Origin: Rhizophagus clarus
Taxonomy: Eukaryota > Glomeromycota > Glomeromycetes > Glomerales > Glomeraceae
Reading direction: 5' to 3'
Assembly: GCA_015698045.1 (NCBI GenBank)
Contig: BLAL01000004.1
Span: 186,001 to 250,000 of the forward strand
DNA length: 64,000 nt
Below, in pieces: positions 11,305-24,318 of the stretch; position 1 is the first letter of the stretch; every line of letters begins with the position of its first letter. The notes under the pieces were generated by a model that saw only the letters and a list, made by a program, of their open reading frames with translations, was not told where the DNA came from and did no database searches. Both the position numbers and the translations under genes were made by a program.

Positions 11305-11739
11305 TCAAAATCGAAGAGGAGTGCACGTACTACTAACACCAGCGCATGATCCATCAGCACAACAAGTTTTACCGCAGCAATTCTGTGCACCGCCTGTGCA
11401 TGGCTGACCATCAGGAATACAACTAGGTGGTGGTGTAACACATGTAATTTTTGTAAGCGTACAAGTGGCAGTTTTTGTACAATTTTGAGGTTCATGACGA
11501 GGTTCATGACCATGACCATGGTCCTCTTTATCACAATTATGGCGCATAAGCATAGGAGTGGGAATTGATTTACAGGTTGAAGAGGTTACAGTGATAGTTT
11601 TTGTTGTAGTGGTAGTGGTAGTTGTACATTCATCACATTCACCATGTTCACTGCGGGCATCAACAATATTAGTTGATGCTAACAATGCCAACAGGTAGAA
11701 AAGAATGATCGAAGAAAGTTTAAGAGACTTTTTATTCAT
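11305..11739 (-). CDS. Small cysteine-rich secreted protein (144 aa)
   Basis: Seen: residues 1-29 form a signal peptide (MNKKSLKLSSIILFYLLALL then ...VDA/RSEH). A Thr-rich run of eight Thr follows, then a His-rich patch (DHGHGHEPRHEP). The C-terminal module has eight close cysteines in the order C-x6-C-x5-CC-x2-CC-x3-C with one more near the end (CIPDGQPC...NCCGKTCC...SC). That spacing resembles cystine-knot miniproteins and small fungal apoplastic proteins. Inference: a secreted candidate effector or wall protein. No intron is needed. It lies alone between transposon copies A and B, a setting common for fast-evolving secreted genes. No enzymatic motif is seen and the role is unknown. Confidence 0.8.
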   Translation of the reverse strand: MNKKSLKLSSIILFYLLALLASTNIVDARSEHGECDECTTTTTTTTKTITVTSSTCKSIPTPMLMRHNCDKEDHGHGHEPRHEPQNCTKTATCTLTKITCVTPPPSCIPDGQPCTGGAQNCCGKTCCADGSCAGVSSTCTPLRF

Positions 11740-14504
11740 TGTTAAAATATTGTTTTAAAATTATTTACGAGTCAAAATGTAAACTTTAAAATAATACAAA
11801 TGTATTATATCGAACTAAAAGGAATTCAACTGTTTATATAATTTTTGAACAGTTATTTTTACATGACACAATTCAAGCGTCTAAAAATAATTTCGACCAC
11901 ACAAAGCAGAAATAAAATTTCACGGACAATAAAAACTTTGATTGATTGTTCTGTGAAGAGAGTGAATTCATGATTGGTTAATTTCATATGTTGTGTCTTA
12001 AATCTAATTAATAGAAATAAGTATCATTTAAAAAAGTTTCCTTTTATATAAATTTTTGTTTATGTACTTTGCCTAATTTAGTTCTTTCAATAAGATGAAA
12101 CATGATGCGTTACTATGCAATTCAAAATTGTTTGATATGTTGTAATAATTAAATAAACCCAGTAAAAAAGATTGTATAGAACTATAGATATATTATTTCA
12201 TATGTAAAATATTATTATTCGAGGAACGTAATATAAATCAATAAATATTCCTTTATAGTAAGATCTACTAAAAATAATTTTGATTCGTGTACTAAAAAAA
12301 GAAAAAAAGATTATTTTCAATAAGATGAAACATTATGCGAATTCAGAATTTTCAAAAAATTTTATTTGTTAACAAATTTTTTTTACACCAAAGTTGTGCA
12401 TTTAACAATCATGCAATTAATCTAACCATAATTCCCAATTTGGATATTTTGTTAGCACGGGTGTTTTTTTGAATTTTTATTTTTTTTGTTGGAAATGGGA
12501 ATCACTTTCTGAAATATTTATAAAATAAAGAAATGGAATCCACTTTCCACTTTTATTTACTTTTTTTTCGTTTTGAGTTTCAAAATAAAATGAAAATCAC
12601 TTTCCATTTTTTGATTTTTCAGCAAAAATAAATTCGACAACTTATCATTGAAAAATTTGAGATCACTTTCCATTTTATTTATTTATTTATTTATTTTTCG
12701 TCTTTAAAATATTTCAAATGATTTAAAACTTTCTCTTTAATAAAATGAAGTATCGAAAAATTCAAATCACTTTCAATTGTTAATTAATTGTTTTTCTCTA
12801 GTTACCCTTCGCAGGTTGGACGTTATAAACTTTACTTTCTTAGGAGTAGGACCCTAAATACTCATTAATCACCTAGACTATTTTTTACATATAACGTATA
12901 TGTTTTGATTTATTTAAGCTGAAAACCATTTTAATTAAAATGTAGTTTATTATTAGCAGTCTTTTTGGATGAAACTTTAAAAAACTTATTGCTGTATGCA
13001 AAAATGAAAAGTTATTGGACGCATATTTTGTTAATTTTACGTAAGATCTTAACGTGATATACTAAACGATAGCTGAAGGGCTTCCAGCTCCCCTAGTTAA
13101 TATTCCTTTTATATAATAAGATCTAGTAAAAATTATTTCTATCATAAGTATGTCATAGATTGGTTAAGTGGATCCTTTATTCTTATAATAAAAATTTTTT
13201 TCATTTTGCGTTACGTTATAACAGCGGTTTATTTAGTTTATTTGAATTATTAATAAAATATTCTACAAAAATTCGATATTTTTAACTGATAGAGCCCTCC
13301 TTCACTAGAACTTATGAAAGCCGTAATGAATAGCCATAACATAAATAGAACATAAAATAATGCAATTTGTAGTAACACCAGATGGTTACCATGTTTCTCG
13401 GTAGATGAATTTGACAAGGTAATTACAAATGACATTAATTTTATTTCTGTGGCTAAACTAGGAGGCTATGGATTTAGTCGTGTGGACAACGTTCGAAACT
13501 GCATTGGATATTGGCCTAATAAAAGGAAACGATATTATAGTTAGGAAAAATATTCGCCAAGGAAAGATATATGATGACCCTTGGAATTGCGGCTTCACTA
13601 ATGATGGGTTACCATGTTTAACTTTTGATTTCAGAAACTTTTCCTTATTGTTTAACCAAGAGCAGGAGATCATTTGATGATTTTAGAGAGTCTTGTAGAA
13701 GGGGAAAGGATTAATATTACATGCCTAATTGCATTATTTCTTGTTGCGATAGATGTTGCGTAAGCAGATAACAAGAGAATAATACTATTGTATATTTCTG
13801 GAAGATTGCTATCAAGCACATGTTTGTTATTTTTTTTTGTATCCCAGATACAAGATTGTCTGTTTATAGAAAAAAATAAATTCTAACCGTGTATTCGGAA
13901 AAGTTACACTCAAATATTTACCGATGAAGTATTAAATTTCGCAGAATAGACAAAGTTTCCATCATGACTGTCCCACGTTTTAAAAATAACAGTCTCAGCA
14001 ATGTTCTACTGGGATCATCGTCAAATGATTAATAACATACTCTACCAATTTGTTTTTGCGAAGTACCTTTACCCAAAAAGATAGTTGCATAATTGACTGA
14101 ACTTATCCATAATCTTCGCAACAAAATTTTGAATGCTAATAAAAAATGAAGATAATATTTGGTGTCAATAATACTACTACGTTCGTTATCAAACTCCGAA
14201 TCTAGCCAAAACAAGCTAGATGATTATCAACCGTTGAATACAGCATTAGCTAAAGCCTCTCTTCGTTGTACACAGGAATACTGATAAAGATAAATGAATA
14301 TGGAAAGGTAAATGGAAATAAAAGAATAAACGGAAAGAGAAAAAATAAATAAAAATAAAAATAAAAAGGGCAAGTGAAAATGAAAGTAAATAGAAAAAGG
14401 AGAAGGTAAACGAAATATAGGAGATAAATAAAAATGAAAGAGGTAGGTGAAAACGAAAAGGGTAGACAAAAGGGAAAGGAAAACAAAATCAAAAGGGAGA
14501 ATAA
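11740..14504. other. AT-rich intergenic stretch with short repeats
   Basis: Five loose copies of the word (A)ATCACTTTCCATTTT lie at about 12500-12785. A TTTCAATAAGATGAAACAT word recurs at about 12086 and 12315. An AATATTCCTTT...AAGATCTA(C/G)TAAAAAT word recurs at about 12246 and 13103. 14280-14490 is strongly purine-rich on the plus strand (GAAA and AAAT runs). A 69-codon frame at 13468-13677 (plus) overlaps an equally open minus frame, so neither is called. Confidence 0.4.
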
Positions 14505-14564
14505 CTTTACAGAAACCTTGTGTTTTGCGGCCTAGCAGTTACGTGTTCGTCACCAAATATTTTT

Positions 14565-15009
14565 AATGCACGTCTGAAATCTGTCAGGTTGACGGCGCAG
14601 TGTGGCGCGGCAAAATTTTCAAAAAAAAACAAAACAATAAAAATATTCTTGTCACATAAACTTAAAAGTAACATTAAAAAGTGTATTTTTGACTGCTCTG
14701 CAAGTTTACATAAGTTGTCAAAGGCGGTTTTGAATGTCGTTTTTGACTTATTTAACTAAAACGCTCTTTTTCGCTTCGTCCATTTATGGAAATGATCGGC
14801 AAAGACGATTTTTCTATTTTTTATATACAAAGACAAAACCGACCTTCAAAATCACCTTTGTGTCTTAAGAAAACATGTAGAGCAGCTAAAAATACATCTA
14901 ATGTAACATTTTGGGAGTTTTTTATTGAGAGATAAACTTATTTTTTATAATTTTTAAGAAATGCCGCGCCACATTGCGCCGTCAACCCGACAGATTTCAG
15001 ACGTGCATT
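14565..15009. mobile_element. 445-bp MITE nested in copy B
   Basis: Inverted ends of about 48 bp with two mismatches: left AATGCACGTCTGAAATCTGT... (14565-14612), right its complement (14962-15009). The ends are GC-rich (GACGGCGCA, GGCGCGGCA) and stand out from the AT-rich host. Copy A holds the empty site: ...CCAAATATTTTCAATTTCG... at about 6939-6957 (read on the minus strand). Target duplication is a short T tract whose exact length is ambiguous. It has no coding capacity. Confidence 0.88.
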
Positions 15010-15425
15010 TTCAATTTCGTGTCGATCTTGTGATGACATTTTTTGCTAAGTTTATAAAGTCTCGACAAAAACTAGTCTCAAAATAATAACGAACTGGAAT
15101 AATAATCTTTAAATAATAGCAAACAACACCGAATACTAGTTAGAATAAATTAATTCGAGACATTCGTGCGACATATCTGCGATGAATTGAATAATTTGCT
15201 TAAAATATTAAAATATAGTTTTTTTCATTTTGTATTTATACAGTTTTTTTTTTTGAAGTGCTAAAAAAATGTTTTTTTGTTTTCTCTTTCTTTTTTTGAA
15301 GTGTTAAAATTCGGGAAATTATCAGATGTAAATATAAAAGAATAAATTACAAAATCAGTAAAATTATGAGCAATAAGATATCTCAAAATATTGATAATAA
15401 ATTTAAACGATTAGTAAATGTTCGC

Positions 15426-15584
15426 TTACGCCAGGCATTTTAAAATCGCAAAAATTTTCGCTATTTCGCGATGGTACCGATCATTTTTGTTAATTTGTCT
15501 AAAGTTTTTTGCCTTAATTACAAATTCATGTTGGACAAATCTGCGTAGGCGTGGTAATGAATGTCGAGCCTTTAATTCGTCCAT
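15426..15584 (-). CDS. Small conserved frame of element B (52 aa)
   Basis: Counterpart of the 6342-6497 frame. It also begins MDELKARHSLPRLRRF, with an altered C-terminus after residue 41. Its value is comparative only. Confidence 0.25.
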   Translation of the reverse strand: MDELKARHSLPRLRRFVQHEFVIKAKNFRQINKNDRYHREIAKIFAILKCLA

Positions 15585-18183
15585 ATTCGCGATTTAACAC
15601 TTGAACTGTAACAGATTGATCCACGAATTTGGTAATTTCATCCTTTTGTAAAGGGCTTGTTGTATTTTATAGTTTGAAAAAAATTAATCCTAAAAAAGCC
15701 GTTTATTTATAAGAAAAAAATTTATATAATATTTAAGTCGTTTTTATGATCGTTATCACTTATTTAGTTCATACATAATATGATATTTAAATAGAGAACC
15801 ACAATTAGTACACGAAAAAATTCAATGGATGTAAATGTGTTTTGTTTGCTGTCGATGTAATGTTATAAAATTCCTTTCTTTTAAGAAATAGAACCGTAAG
15901 AAAACAATTAAGATTTAAATATTTGTTGCTGGAGTTGCAGCATATTTATACTTGTATGAAATTAGACACGTGTTAAATTTAAGCTATTTTTTTTTAAAGT
16001 ATTAAATTAGACACATTAAATTAGACGTGTATTAAATTTAAATTTAAACTATTTTTTAAAACGAGTATTATATTTAAGAAATTAGATGTATTAAATTAGA
16101 CTTGTATTAAATAAGCTATTTTTTTAGACGCGTATTACATTTAAGCTTTTTTTTTGAGTACTAAATAAGTTAAATTAACGTGTATTATTAAATTTAAACC
16201 TTTTTTGTTTTACTAAATTCGATGTATTAAATTAAACGCGTATTTAGGTTATTTTTTTCAGATGCGTATTAAATTTAAGCTAATTTTTTTTCTTGAGTAA
16301 TAAATTAGACTTGAAAATTAAAATAGTTGTAATCTATACAAGAGTCGAATATGGCCGAATTCTATCAAGTAATTACGAATACTTTGAAGAATTAGTGATG
16401 ATCTACAAACAACCATTGTCAAATAGTGTATTAGTTGAACGTACATTCACAACCAATTTTCAAATTTTACCAGCCATGAGTGCTTTTTTAAACTTTCAAC
16501 AAAACTTCTTCCTTCATTTATCCTTGTTTTCCTTCGTCCTTTCCTTTCTCTTGTCCTTCCCCTTTTCTTCTTTTTCTCTGTAACAAAATGTTTCAGTTAG
16601 GTTATTTTTTTTTAATTTATTTAACTGACGTGAATGGAGGTTATTTTCTGAATTTTTTTTTCTTTTGAAAAACCTATTCTTCAGAACCCATCAAGTAGAT
16701 TGTTTCGCAAAAAATATCCATACTTGTTTGCCTTGCATGCAACGATTTATTGAGTAGGGTTTAGGTCGAAGAGCTAGTAATTTTCGGTTTAACATTTATG
16801 CATAAAAGACACGTTTCCGATTCTTATAATAATTTTTATTATTATTACTATTTATTATTGTGCTATCAATCCGGAGAAGTTTATGAAGTAGAGAAAGTAT
16901 TTTGATCATAATGGAAAGGTAGTTTTTTTGATTATTTTAATTACTAACAGTTCTTTTTTTTTCTTTTTTTAGGCGGATTTTTTTTTAAGATCTCAACTTC
17001 AGTATTTGGACTGAACTGCTTGTAGAAATGATTGAGTTTGGATGCTCTTCATTTTTAGATCCTGTTGGTTTTTTTTTCTGATTTCGACAATTCTCTTTGG
17101 AAACGAGGATTAGGTTCATTTTTTCCTTTAGATATTTTATTTTAACGGAGCATTATACTAACGATTTGGTTTATACTTTTTTTTTTAGGCAGTTATTCGG
17201 AACTCTTTAGATGCACAGGTTATGGTACTATGGCTTTATTTGCTTTAATTTGCTTAACTTTGACGAACCATTACTAATAATTCATTTTTTTTTTTTTTCT
17301 AAACGACTCTTCGGGTTTCTTAAACATATGGATTTTGGGAGAAATCTAAAATGAAAATTTTCTTAATTTTGGGTAGTAGGTTTTGAAATTATTTTACTTT
17401 GAAATTTTTTTTTTAATTGAAGAAATGGCTATTAATCAAACCGTTCCTTCTTATTTTTGTAGGTCTACTTGATTGAAGAAACGGCCGTTCCTTCTTTTTT
17501 TTTTTATGTAGGTATAGTCTTTGATTGTTTTCGGAATGGATGGGTGGGTAAGTTTCGATATTTTTTTTTTGCTTCGAAACTTTGATTTTCTTATCTCAAG
17601 AAACGGTTTACTAACTGTTTCTTGTTTTTTTTTTTTTTTGTAATTTCTATTGGATAGGCCAGGACACCACATACAGTAGGTTTTGAAGTCTTTTTAAACT
17701 TTTTTAATTAAAGAAACTGTTACTAATCGTTTGTCTTATATTATTGTTTTTTTTTATAGGTTTTTCTTTGCTTCGGACTTTTATTGGATGTAGGTAGTAA
17801 GTTTTGAAATATATATTTTGAAATTTTTTTATACTTTTAAGAAACGATTTATTAACCATTTTTCGCTTTTTTTCTTTAGTTCGGCTCTGAACTTACAATT
17901 GTGCATGGTAAGTTCAAAGTTACTGTAACTTTGAATCTTACATATATTTTTTAATCATTTCTTACTTTATTTATAGGACTGATTCCTGATTGGCTTCTTT
18001 GACATTTTTTGAAGATAAGTTTCGATTAACCTTGAAACTTCATATGTTGTTTATTATAAGAAATAGGTTGTTGTCCACATTTTTCATTTTTTTTGAAAAT
18101 TCAATTTTACGAATATGTACTATATTTTTTGGCAGAAGAATATGATACTAACATACTATATCGTCTATATATTGATGAAGTTG

Positions 18184-18405
18184 TCAACCATAGTCACCAC
18201 AATTGTGATCAATTGCTATCAATATATTTGTTTTCGTTTCTGTTGATAGACTCGAAATTGCCAATCGAATAGTACTGGATGTTAACGTGTCAAGCTCTAG
18301 TTTACAAATGCTAGACAATGGCGTATCTTTCCTATAAGCGTGATTTGTGCAAGTACTACGCATTTTATTCATTATTGTAATGGAAATGAAGTCATCGATG
18401 GCCAC
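18184..18405 (-). CDS. Small conserved frame of element B (73 aa)
   Basis: Counterpart of the 3643-3864 frame, open over its full length with two conservative-looking changes. It may be a remnant exon. No function is recognised. Confidence 0.25.
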   Translation of the reverse strand: MAIDDFISITIMNKMRSTCTNHAYRKDTPLSSICKLELDTLTSSTIRLAISSLSTETKTNILIAIDHNCGDYG

Positions 18406-19629
18406 AATTTCACAAATGAAATGTATATACGAAATCTTTTACCTTCTGAAATATGTCGAATATGTTTTTACACGTTTATTTTATTTATGAATGTATTAAT
18501 TTTACATTTCACTATAAATCGACGGTTCAGTTTATACATGAATAACATTTATTACGATTCATTATATATGCAGCAGCAATGTGATTAAGATTTATTATAA
18601 ATGCTATTACAACGTAATCAAGATTTATTCTATGTGTCTACAATATAATTATGACATCGTTAAGAAGATTCAACAATTTATTAACAATTTGTAAATAATT
18701 AATTATGATGACGCTACGATCTATTATCGATGATATTGCGATTTATTTAATATTGCCTTAATATCCAGTAACCAAAACTGTAGCGGAGTTGTGAACAACT
18801 CAAGACAAACACACGACCAACCCCGTGATTAACTCCTTCTCTGTCTGATCACAAGTTGGTCATGATCACAACTTCGTCTTAATTTGATATGTTTCTGTAA
18901 AGCGGCTTTACAGAAATTTTAAGTTTATGAACAGTGCCAAATTGATATAATAATAATGTTCATATTATTGTGATATTGATTTATTGAAACAATATCATCA
19001 TGATGTCACCATAATATCATTTCAATATTAACAAAAGATATTGTGAAAATATTCACTTGAAGAAACATTGAATTAGTATAGGGTTGGGTTAGTCTGGTCT
19101 AGTCCAGTCTGGTCTCAAAAGACCAGTCTTTCTACTAAAACCGGACCAGATCAGTCTTTTAACCAATTCTCAAAGTCTTTTTAATTTTTTATTTACAATG
19201 TACTGTTGATTGATCAGCAAAGCAATTTCGCACTAAGTATATTAATTTATTATTTATTGCCTTGTTTCATAGTTTAAAAGTCAATGAATATTGATATCAA
19301 TCATGTAACACAAATAGTTATATATGCGAAAAAGATTTTTATTTGCTTTTTTTAAGTATCATTAAGGAGTCAATATGATATTAATATTAAAAATACTAAA
19401 ATTTAAAAATTTTAATATTTTATAATTTATTATCAACTTCCTGAATACTCTGGTTTTAACTCTCCAATCAATTTGGCAGTAGATAGGTCGTTCTCCTGAG
19501 AACTCTGAAAGATTTATCAATCTTCTCCGATGCACTATAATATGTTGAATAGACACTGCTACCTTCCGAAATATACAAACAAGATTTAATCTCATGCAAA
19601 ACAAGGCCATTTAGTTTTGCACCAAAATA

Positions 19630-20309
19630 ATGATTAAACTAGTATGTTTATTCAAACAGATCTTTTGGCTTACCAGATGCAAACTGACCACTGAATGGGA
19701 AAAATCCAAAGGAATCTTCAAGCAAGATAAAACTTCTTCTCCACCGGCCTCTCGATCACACCTTACCTGTATATAGTCAATAATTTCTTCACATATGGAA
19801 GACAGTATAGTCCTGGATGATCCTTAGTATGTGGCCCTGTCTCTTAAACCTCCAATTCTCAATCACAAGCACTGCTTTATGAATGCTTTGCCCTGTACTT
19901 TTGCCCAAATGAAAGCCTTTATATATTCTGGTAGTTGTTATGCTTGGACCTATAAACTATTGTCAAGGTTTTTAATAATAATTTATTAGGTGATAAAGAT
20001 AAATTGTTAGGGATTCAATGAATTTTAGAATATTATTTGAAGCTAATTTAGATTTAGTTATTTGGTTGGTTAATTTTATTTTATTTTATTTATTTTATTA
20101 TATAGTTAGAATAGGTGATATAAATTATTGGAATTTTTGGTTAAATTTGGGTTAATTTAAATTTTAATTTTAATTTGTTGGTTTGAGTTATGATATCTGC
20201 CAATTCATGAATCACATTTAGCTATGCTGAGTGGGTTTTGTCATTTGTAATAATATTTATTTTAAATATTATACAATATCTTTGAATTAAAAAAAAAAAA
20301 AAAAAAAAA
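19630..20309 (+). mobile_element. Truncated LINE-like 3' end with poly(A) tail
   Basis: A 48-codon frame (19630-19776) contains FWLTRCKLTTEWEKSKGI. This resembles the C-terminal tail of reverse transcriptases of Glomeromycotina LINE-type elements, which often end in a W..RC...WE..KGI block (recognised from memory). After about 500 nt without a frame comes a run of 21 A (20289-20309). The upstream part is degenerate. Inference: a 5'-truncated LINE copy. The reverse transcriptase core itself is absent. Confidence 0.4.
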
Positions 20310-23300
20310 TAATTTATTATCATTTTATGAGATAAAAATTTTATATAATTGGTTCTCAGTCCAGACTAGTCTTCAAATTATGAACTGAGGACTGTAAAGA
20401 CTGATTCTGAGACTGATATAAAATTGGTTTTTACTAGGGCTAAATCAATCCTAAATTAGTATCATTATGATATCGTTACTATAGTTGTTTTCAAAATTCA
20501 ATTGGCAAATCTGAAATCTGAAATTACTAAATTACATAAATCTGTAATTATACATTATAAAATTCTAAAATTTGTATAACAGTATGGAAGTATGAATATT
20601 TCTGGATTCAGTGATTCAAATTTAACGATTTACTTTCATTCGATTTGCCTCATCAAGACGAATCTAATGATATATATTGCAGCTCTCTAGCATCGATATT
20701 GACAGAATTATCTCACTGCAAATATTTAGTGATTATTGATGTCAAAGCACGATCTAGTAATTGGATTTTTACGTTCTTATTATCATTAGATTCTTTTCGA
20801 TAAGACTAATTGAATGATGATAAGATCATCAAAATTAGACAACTAGTTGTAGAGTTATAGTTTACTAAATTTTTAAATAGAATTTGGCCAAAATTTAGAT
20901 TAATTCTGGCCAAATATTTTCGTAATACAAAAATAATACAGAATCTGAAATTAAATACAGAATTTGGATCTTTTCTAATAAATTACTTAATAATTACAGA
21001 ATTACAGAATTACATAATTCTGTAATACAAAAATAATTTTAAATACAAGTATAATCGTTATAATAATAGTAAGTTCAAAAAAGAACTGCAAAATAAATAT
21101 TAATATTATATCAATATTAACTTGTTATATTGATAAAATATTGTAAAAATATTTGCTTGAAGAAATATCAAAGTAATATTGCTTTAATATGATTATAATA
21201 AATGATAATTTTCAAAAAAAAAAATGCAAATAAATAATATCATATTAATATTAATTTGGTATATTAAAAAATATTACAAAAAATATTTATTTAAAGAATA
21301 TCAAATTAACATCAATTTGATATAGTTAAAATAACAATATTTTTTTTTTAAAAAAATGCAAAATAATGATGATATTAATATGATATAATTAAAATAATGA
21401 TAATTTTAAAAAAATATAAAATAAAAATAGTAATAATATGATATCATCTTAATGTCAAGCCAAAATCATCTTAATATTGATCAAATATCAATTCTAAAAA
21501 AATGAAAATTGGTAAATTTTCTTTGATTAGTTTAATAGATAATATTTGTCAAAACTATTAATTAGTTATTTGGTAAATATTGTATAATTGTAATATAATA
21601 ATCTAATAATTGCTTAATATTACATATCTTAATAAATAAAAACTGTTCTTTATTGAAAAAAAAATAAATGGATATTAAAGTATATCATTTCTAATAATAG
21701 TTTTATATATTCTTTGGTTTTTAATTAAAAAATTCTCTTTTTTTACTTATCTATTTACATAAAATATATATCTAATATGAATAACTTTATTATTATAGCT
21801 AACTAAAACTGAATTTTTTTTAGTTATTAGATATACTATTTAAAATTAAAGATATTCTAATATGTATTTTCATTATTAAATTAAAAAAACTCCCTAATAC
21901 AATACCTAAATCCTTCCTGAATTTTGTATTTTTGTTTATTTTAACTTCAAAAAACCTTATTTACATGATTTTTTTTTGCAAACTTATCTTAACCTCATTA
22001 TTCTTATTCTTATATTTCAAAATTTATACTAAAGACTTTTATAAAGCAATATATTTTACAGATAGACAAAATTATAACTTGATTTTAAATATCATTTTGA
22101 AAAAAAAACACATAATTTTAAAGTGATCATTATATGACTTTAATTATACAGATTTATAAAAACTATAATAAAAAAAAAATATACAATTTTAATTATATAC
22201 ATATATACTAAAAATATTATTTAACTACTGCTTAATAAAATTTGCAGAGCTTTATTAACAATATTTAGATTTTCAAATTACTGTTTATCAAAACTAGTCA
22301 TATTTTTTTTTTTAAAGTTCAAACATGTAACCTTATTATATTTTTAATAAAAAATCTAAAGACAAAAATTGGCTGAGTTTGATTAATTCTATAAATTTGA
22401 TTTATAACTTAATCTTTAATACTTGGATTTTATTAAGAATCCATAAGAAAACATTAATTAACAACAATAAGATTTAATCCCAAAAAATCCACATTTTAAA
22501 CCTTATTTCTGATATGAAAGTAATTTTATAATTAATATTTCTGGTTGTAATACTTTTAGGAGATTTACTAAAAATTCAATTTTTAATTATAATGTCAAAT
22601 TCAATTTTTTTGCAATTTCACGATTTACTTGTAATTTTAGTAGTTCAATAACTGAATTGTTTTTGTTATTTTTAAAGAATATTTGGTATATTATTATTAG
22701 AATTATTATTATTTTTATTGTTAACTTTTTTAATTCTAAATTTTGATAGTCCTATATTATTATTATTAATAGATATTTGAAATTTTATTTGATTTCTTAT
22801 TAGTATATTAAATGAAAAAGAAACAAAAGATTTTAAATTATTAATAAAAAATATTCTTATATAAGTACATTGTGATAAAAAGTATGGAAAAAATATATTT
22901 ACATATGTATATAAAAAATCTAATCTTAATATACAGTAAATGAGCAGCTATAAAAAAAAGTTATATCTAGATTATTCTGTATAAATAATTTTGAATTGTG
23001 TGATACATGATTCATTTGTAACACTAGTGTGATATCTGATTTGACATATTTTACAATTACTTTATTATAGATCAATATTTTATTCATTACAACATTATGC
23101 AGTATAATATAATAAAAAAAAATCTTATATTATATGCAATGTAAAAATATTAATGTTTGGTATAAATTGAAATGGTTATTTTTATAAATTCCATGAAATC
23201 AACTTATATAATATCATTATATATAGCATGCTTTTTAAATTTGATTAAGATTAAAGAAATCTTAAATAATATATAAAAATTTTTATCCAAAATTGTATGA

Positions 23301-23740
23301 ATAGTTTTGGAATTTTGGTTAGAATTATGGTGTAATTTTTAAATGACTAGATCATTTGTCATTTAACATTGAAATGATCCAAATGACATGTACTCAGTTA
23401 TTTGAGTCATTTGAAATCATTTGGATCACTGGCCAACACTGCACTGTAAAAGGATCATTTATAACCCATTCTTTCTTGTAATCACAGGCAATTTTATCAG
23501 TTTGGATTCTACTATCTGAAACTTATATATATAGTAATGCTGGAAATACATGCCAGCTTCGTGTGCACAATAATTTTTCTTGTGTCATATTTTTGTTTCC
23601 TATTTAATATATTCTTATAAACTTTGCCTTTTCATATTTATTCAAAAGCAAAAATATATATATACTTTGAGAAAGATAAAATTAAATATTAGATAATATG
23701 CTTATTGCATTAATCAATAATGCATTAAAAGTTAATTAGT
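20310..23740. other. AT-rich gene-free stretch
   Basis: No supported gene. Loose copies of ATATTG(T)AAAAATATT...CTT(G)AAGAAA occur near 19040, 21140 and 21270. Words of the type GATCCAAATGA and TCATTTGGATC form inverted pairs at 23340-23430, ending in TGGCCAACACTG, which looks like the end of a small DNA transposon. Its partner end was not found. Confidence 0.5.
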
Positions 23741-24098
23741 CTAATTTGGTTGAGTGATCAATATTTTCTGTTGGGTTGCTTTATCCAAGGAATCTGTCTG
23801 TATTGCTTTATCTGAAAAAGTACTATTTTCTGTCTGCATTCCGGTATTCATACTGTAAAGAAAAGCTTTTTGAGATTTTGCATAATTGTAAACAATTAGC
23901 TTATTACGTAAATATTGCTCAATCTGATCACTTTTTTCTGTAGTTTCTTCTATTGAAACAGGGTTGCGCCTATATTAAGTAATTGATCAAAAGCTCGTTT
24001 GACTAAACTTGTTGCATTTGATTTATAATAGGTCTATAATCAGGATGGAATGTAGGTATTTGCGCATATAAATCAATAATCTCTTTGATGTCTGCCAT
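23741..24098 (-). pseudogene. Broken hypothetical gene
   Basis: Starts at 24098 with MADIKEIIDLYAQIPTFHPD. It meets an in-frame TAG after about 31 codons and then continues in two other frames. The last and longest part (ending at 23741) contains SQKAFLYSMNTGMQTENSTF and is rich in Gln, Thr and Lys. At least two frame changes are needed. No splice sites at the breaks restore a single frame. No family is recognised. Confidence 0.5.
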
Positions 24099-24318
24099 TT
24101 AGTAATGAATTTATTTTAGTTGTTTAATGTTTAAGTGTTTGATCAAAGGAAAATTATACACTGGCTGATAGTGCCAAAATATTGCAAAAAAATTAGAAAT
24201 TAATACTTTATTTTCAGATGTATGTGAAGTTAAGATTTACAGATGCAGTAGTATTACGTATTATAATGATTTTCTTCCCTATTGCGAAATGAAAACATTA
24301 TTTTAACATTAAACTGTA

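Larger units (their letters stand above)
14505..18902 (-). mobile_element. DNA-transposon-like element, copy B (inverted, with nested MITE)
   Basis: Seen: CTTTACAGAAAC at 14505-14516 and GTTTCTGTAAAG at 18891-18902, the same ends as copy A. The body is the reverse complement of 3144-7000 with scattered substitutions and indels. The flanks are TAA and CGG, so no TA duplication remains; the CGG is followed at once by another CTTTACAG (18906-18913). The copy is longer mainly because a 445-bp MITE sits at 14565-15009. The conserved small frames lie at 18184-18405 (73 aa, minus), 15426-15584 (52 aa, minus) and 16293-16583 (plus). No transposase is recognised. Confidence 0.7.

Noticed and set aside
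13458..13677. Coding gene on either strand
   Set aside because: Both strands are open over the same bases, with no family match or splice context.
14227..14492. Two minus-strand Phe/Leu-rich membrane proteins
   Set aside because: They are translations of a low-complexity purine-rich tract in two frames.
3144..18902. A single giant palindrome or hairpin
   Set aside because: Each arm has its own complete pair of terminal repeats, so two inverted transposon copies explain it better.
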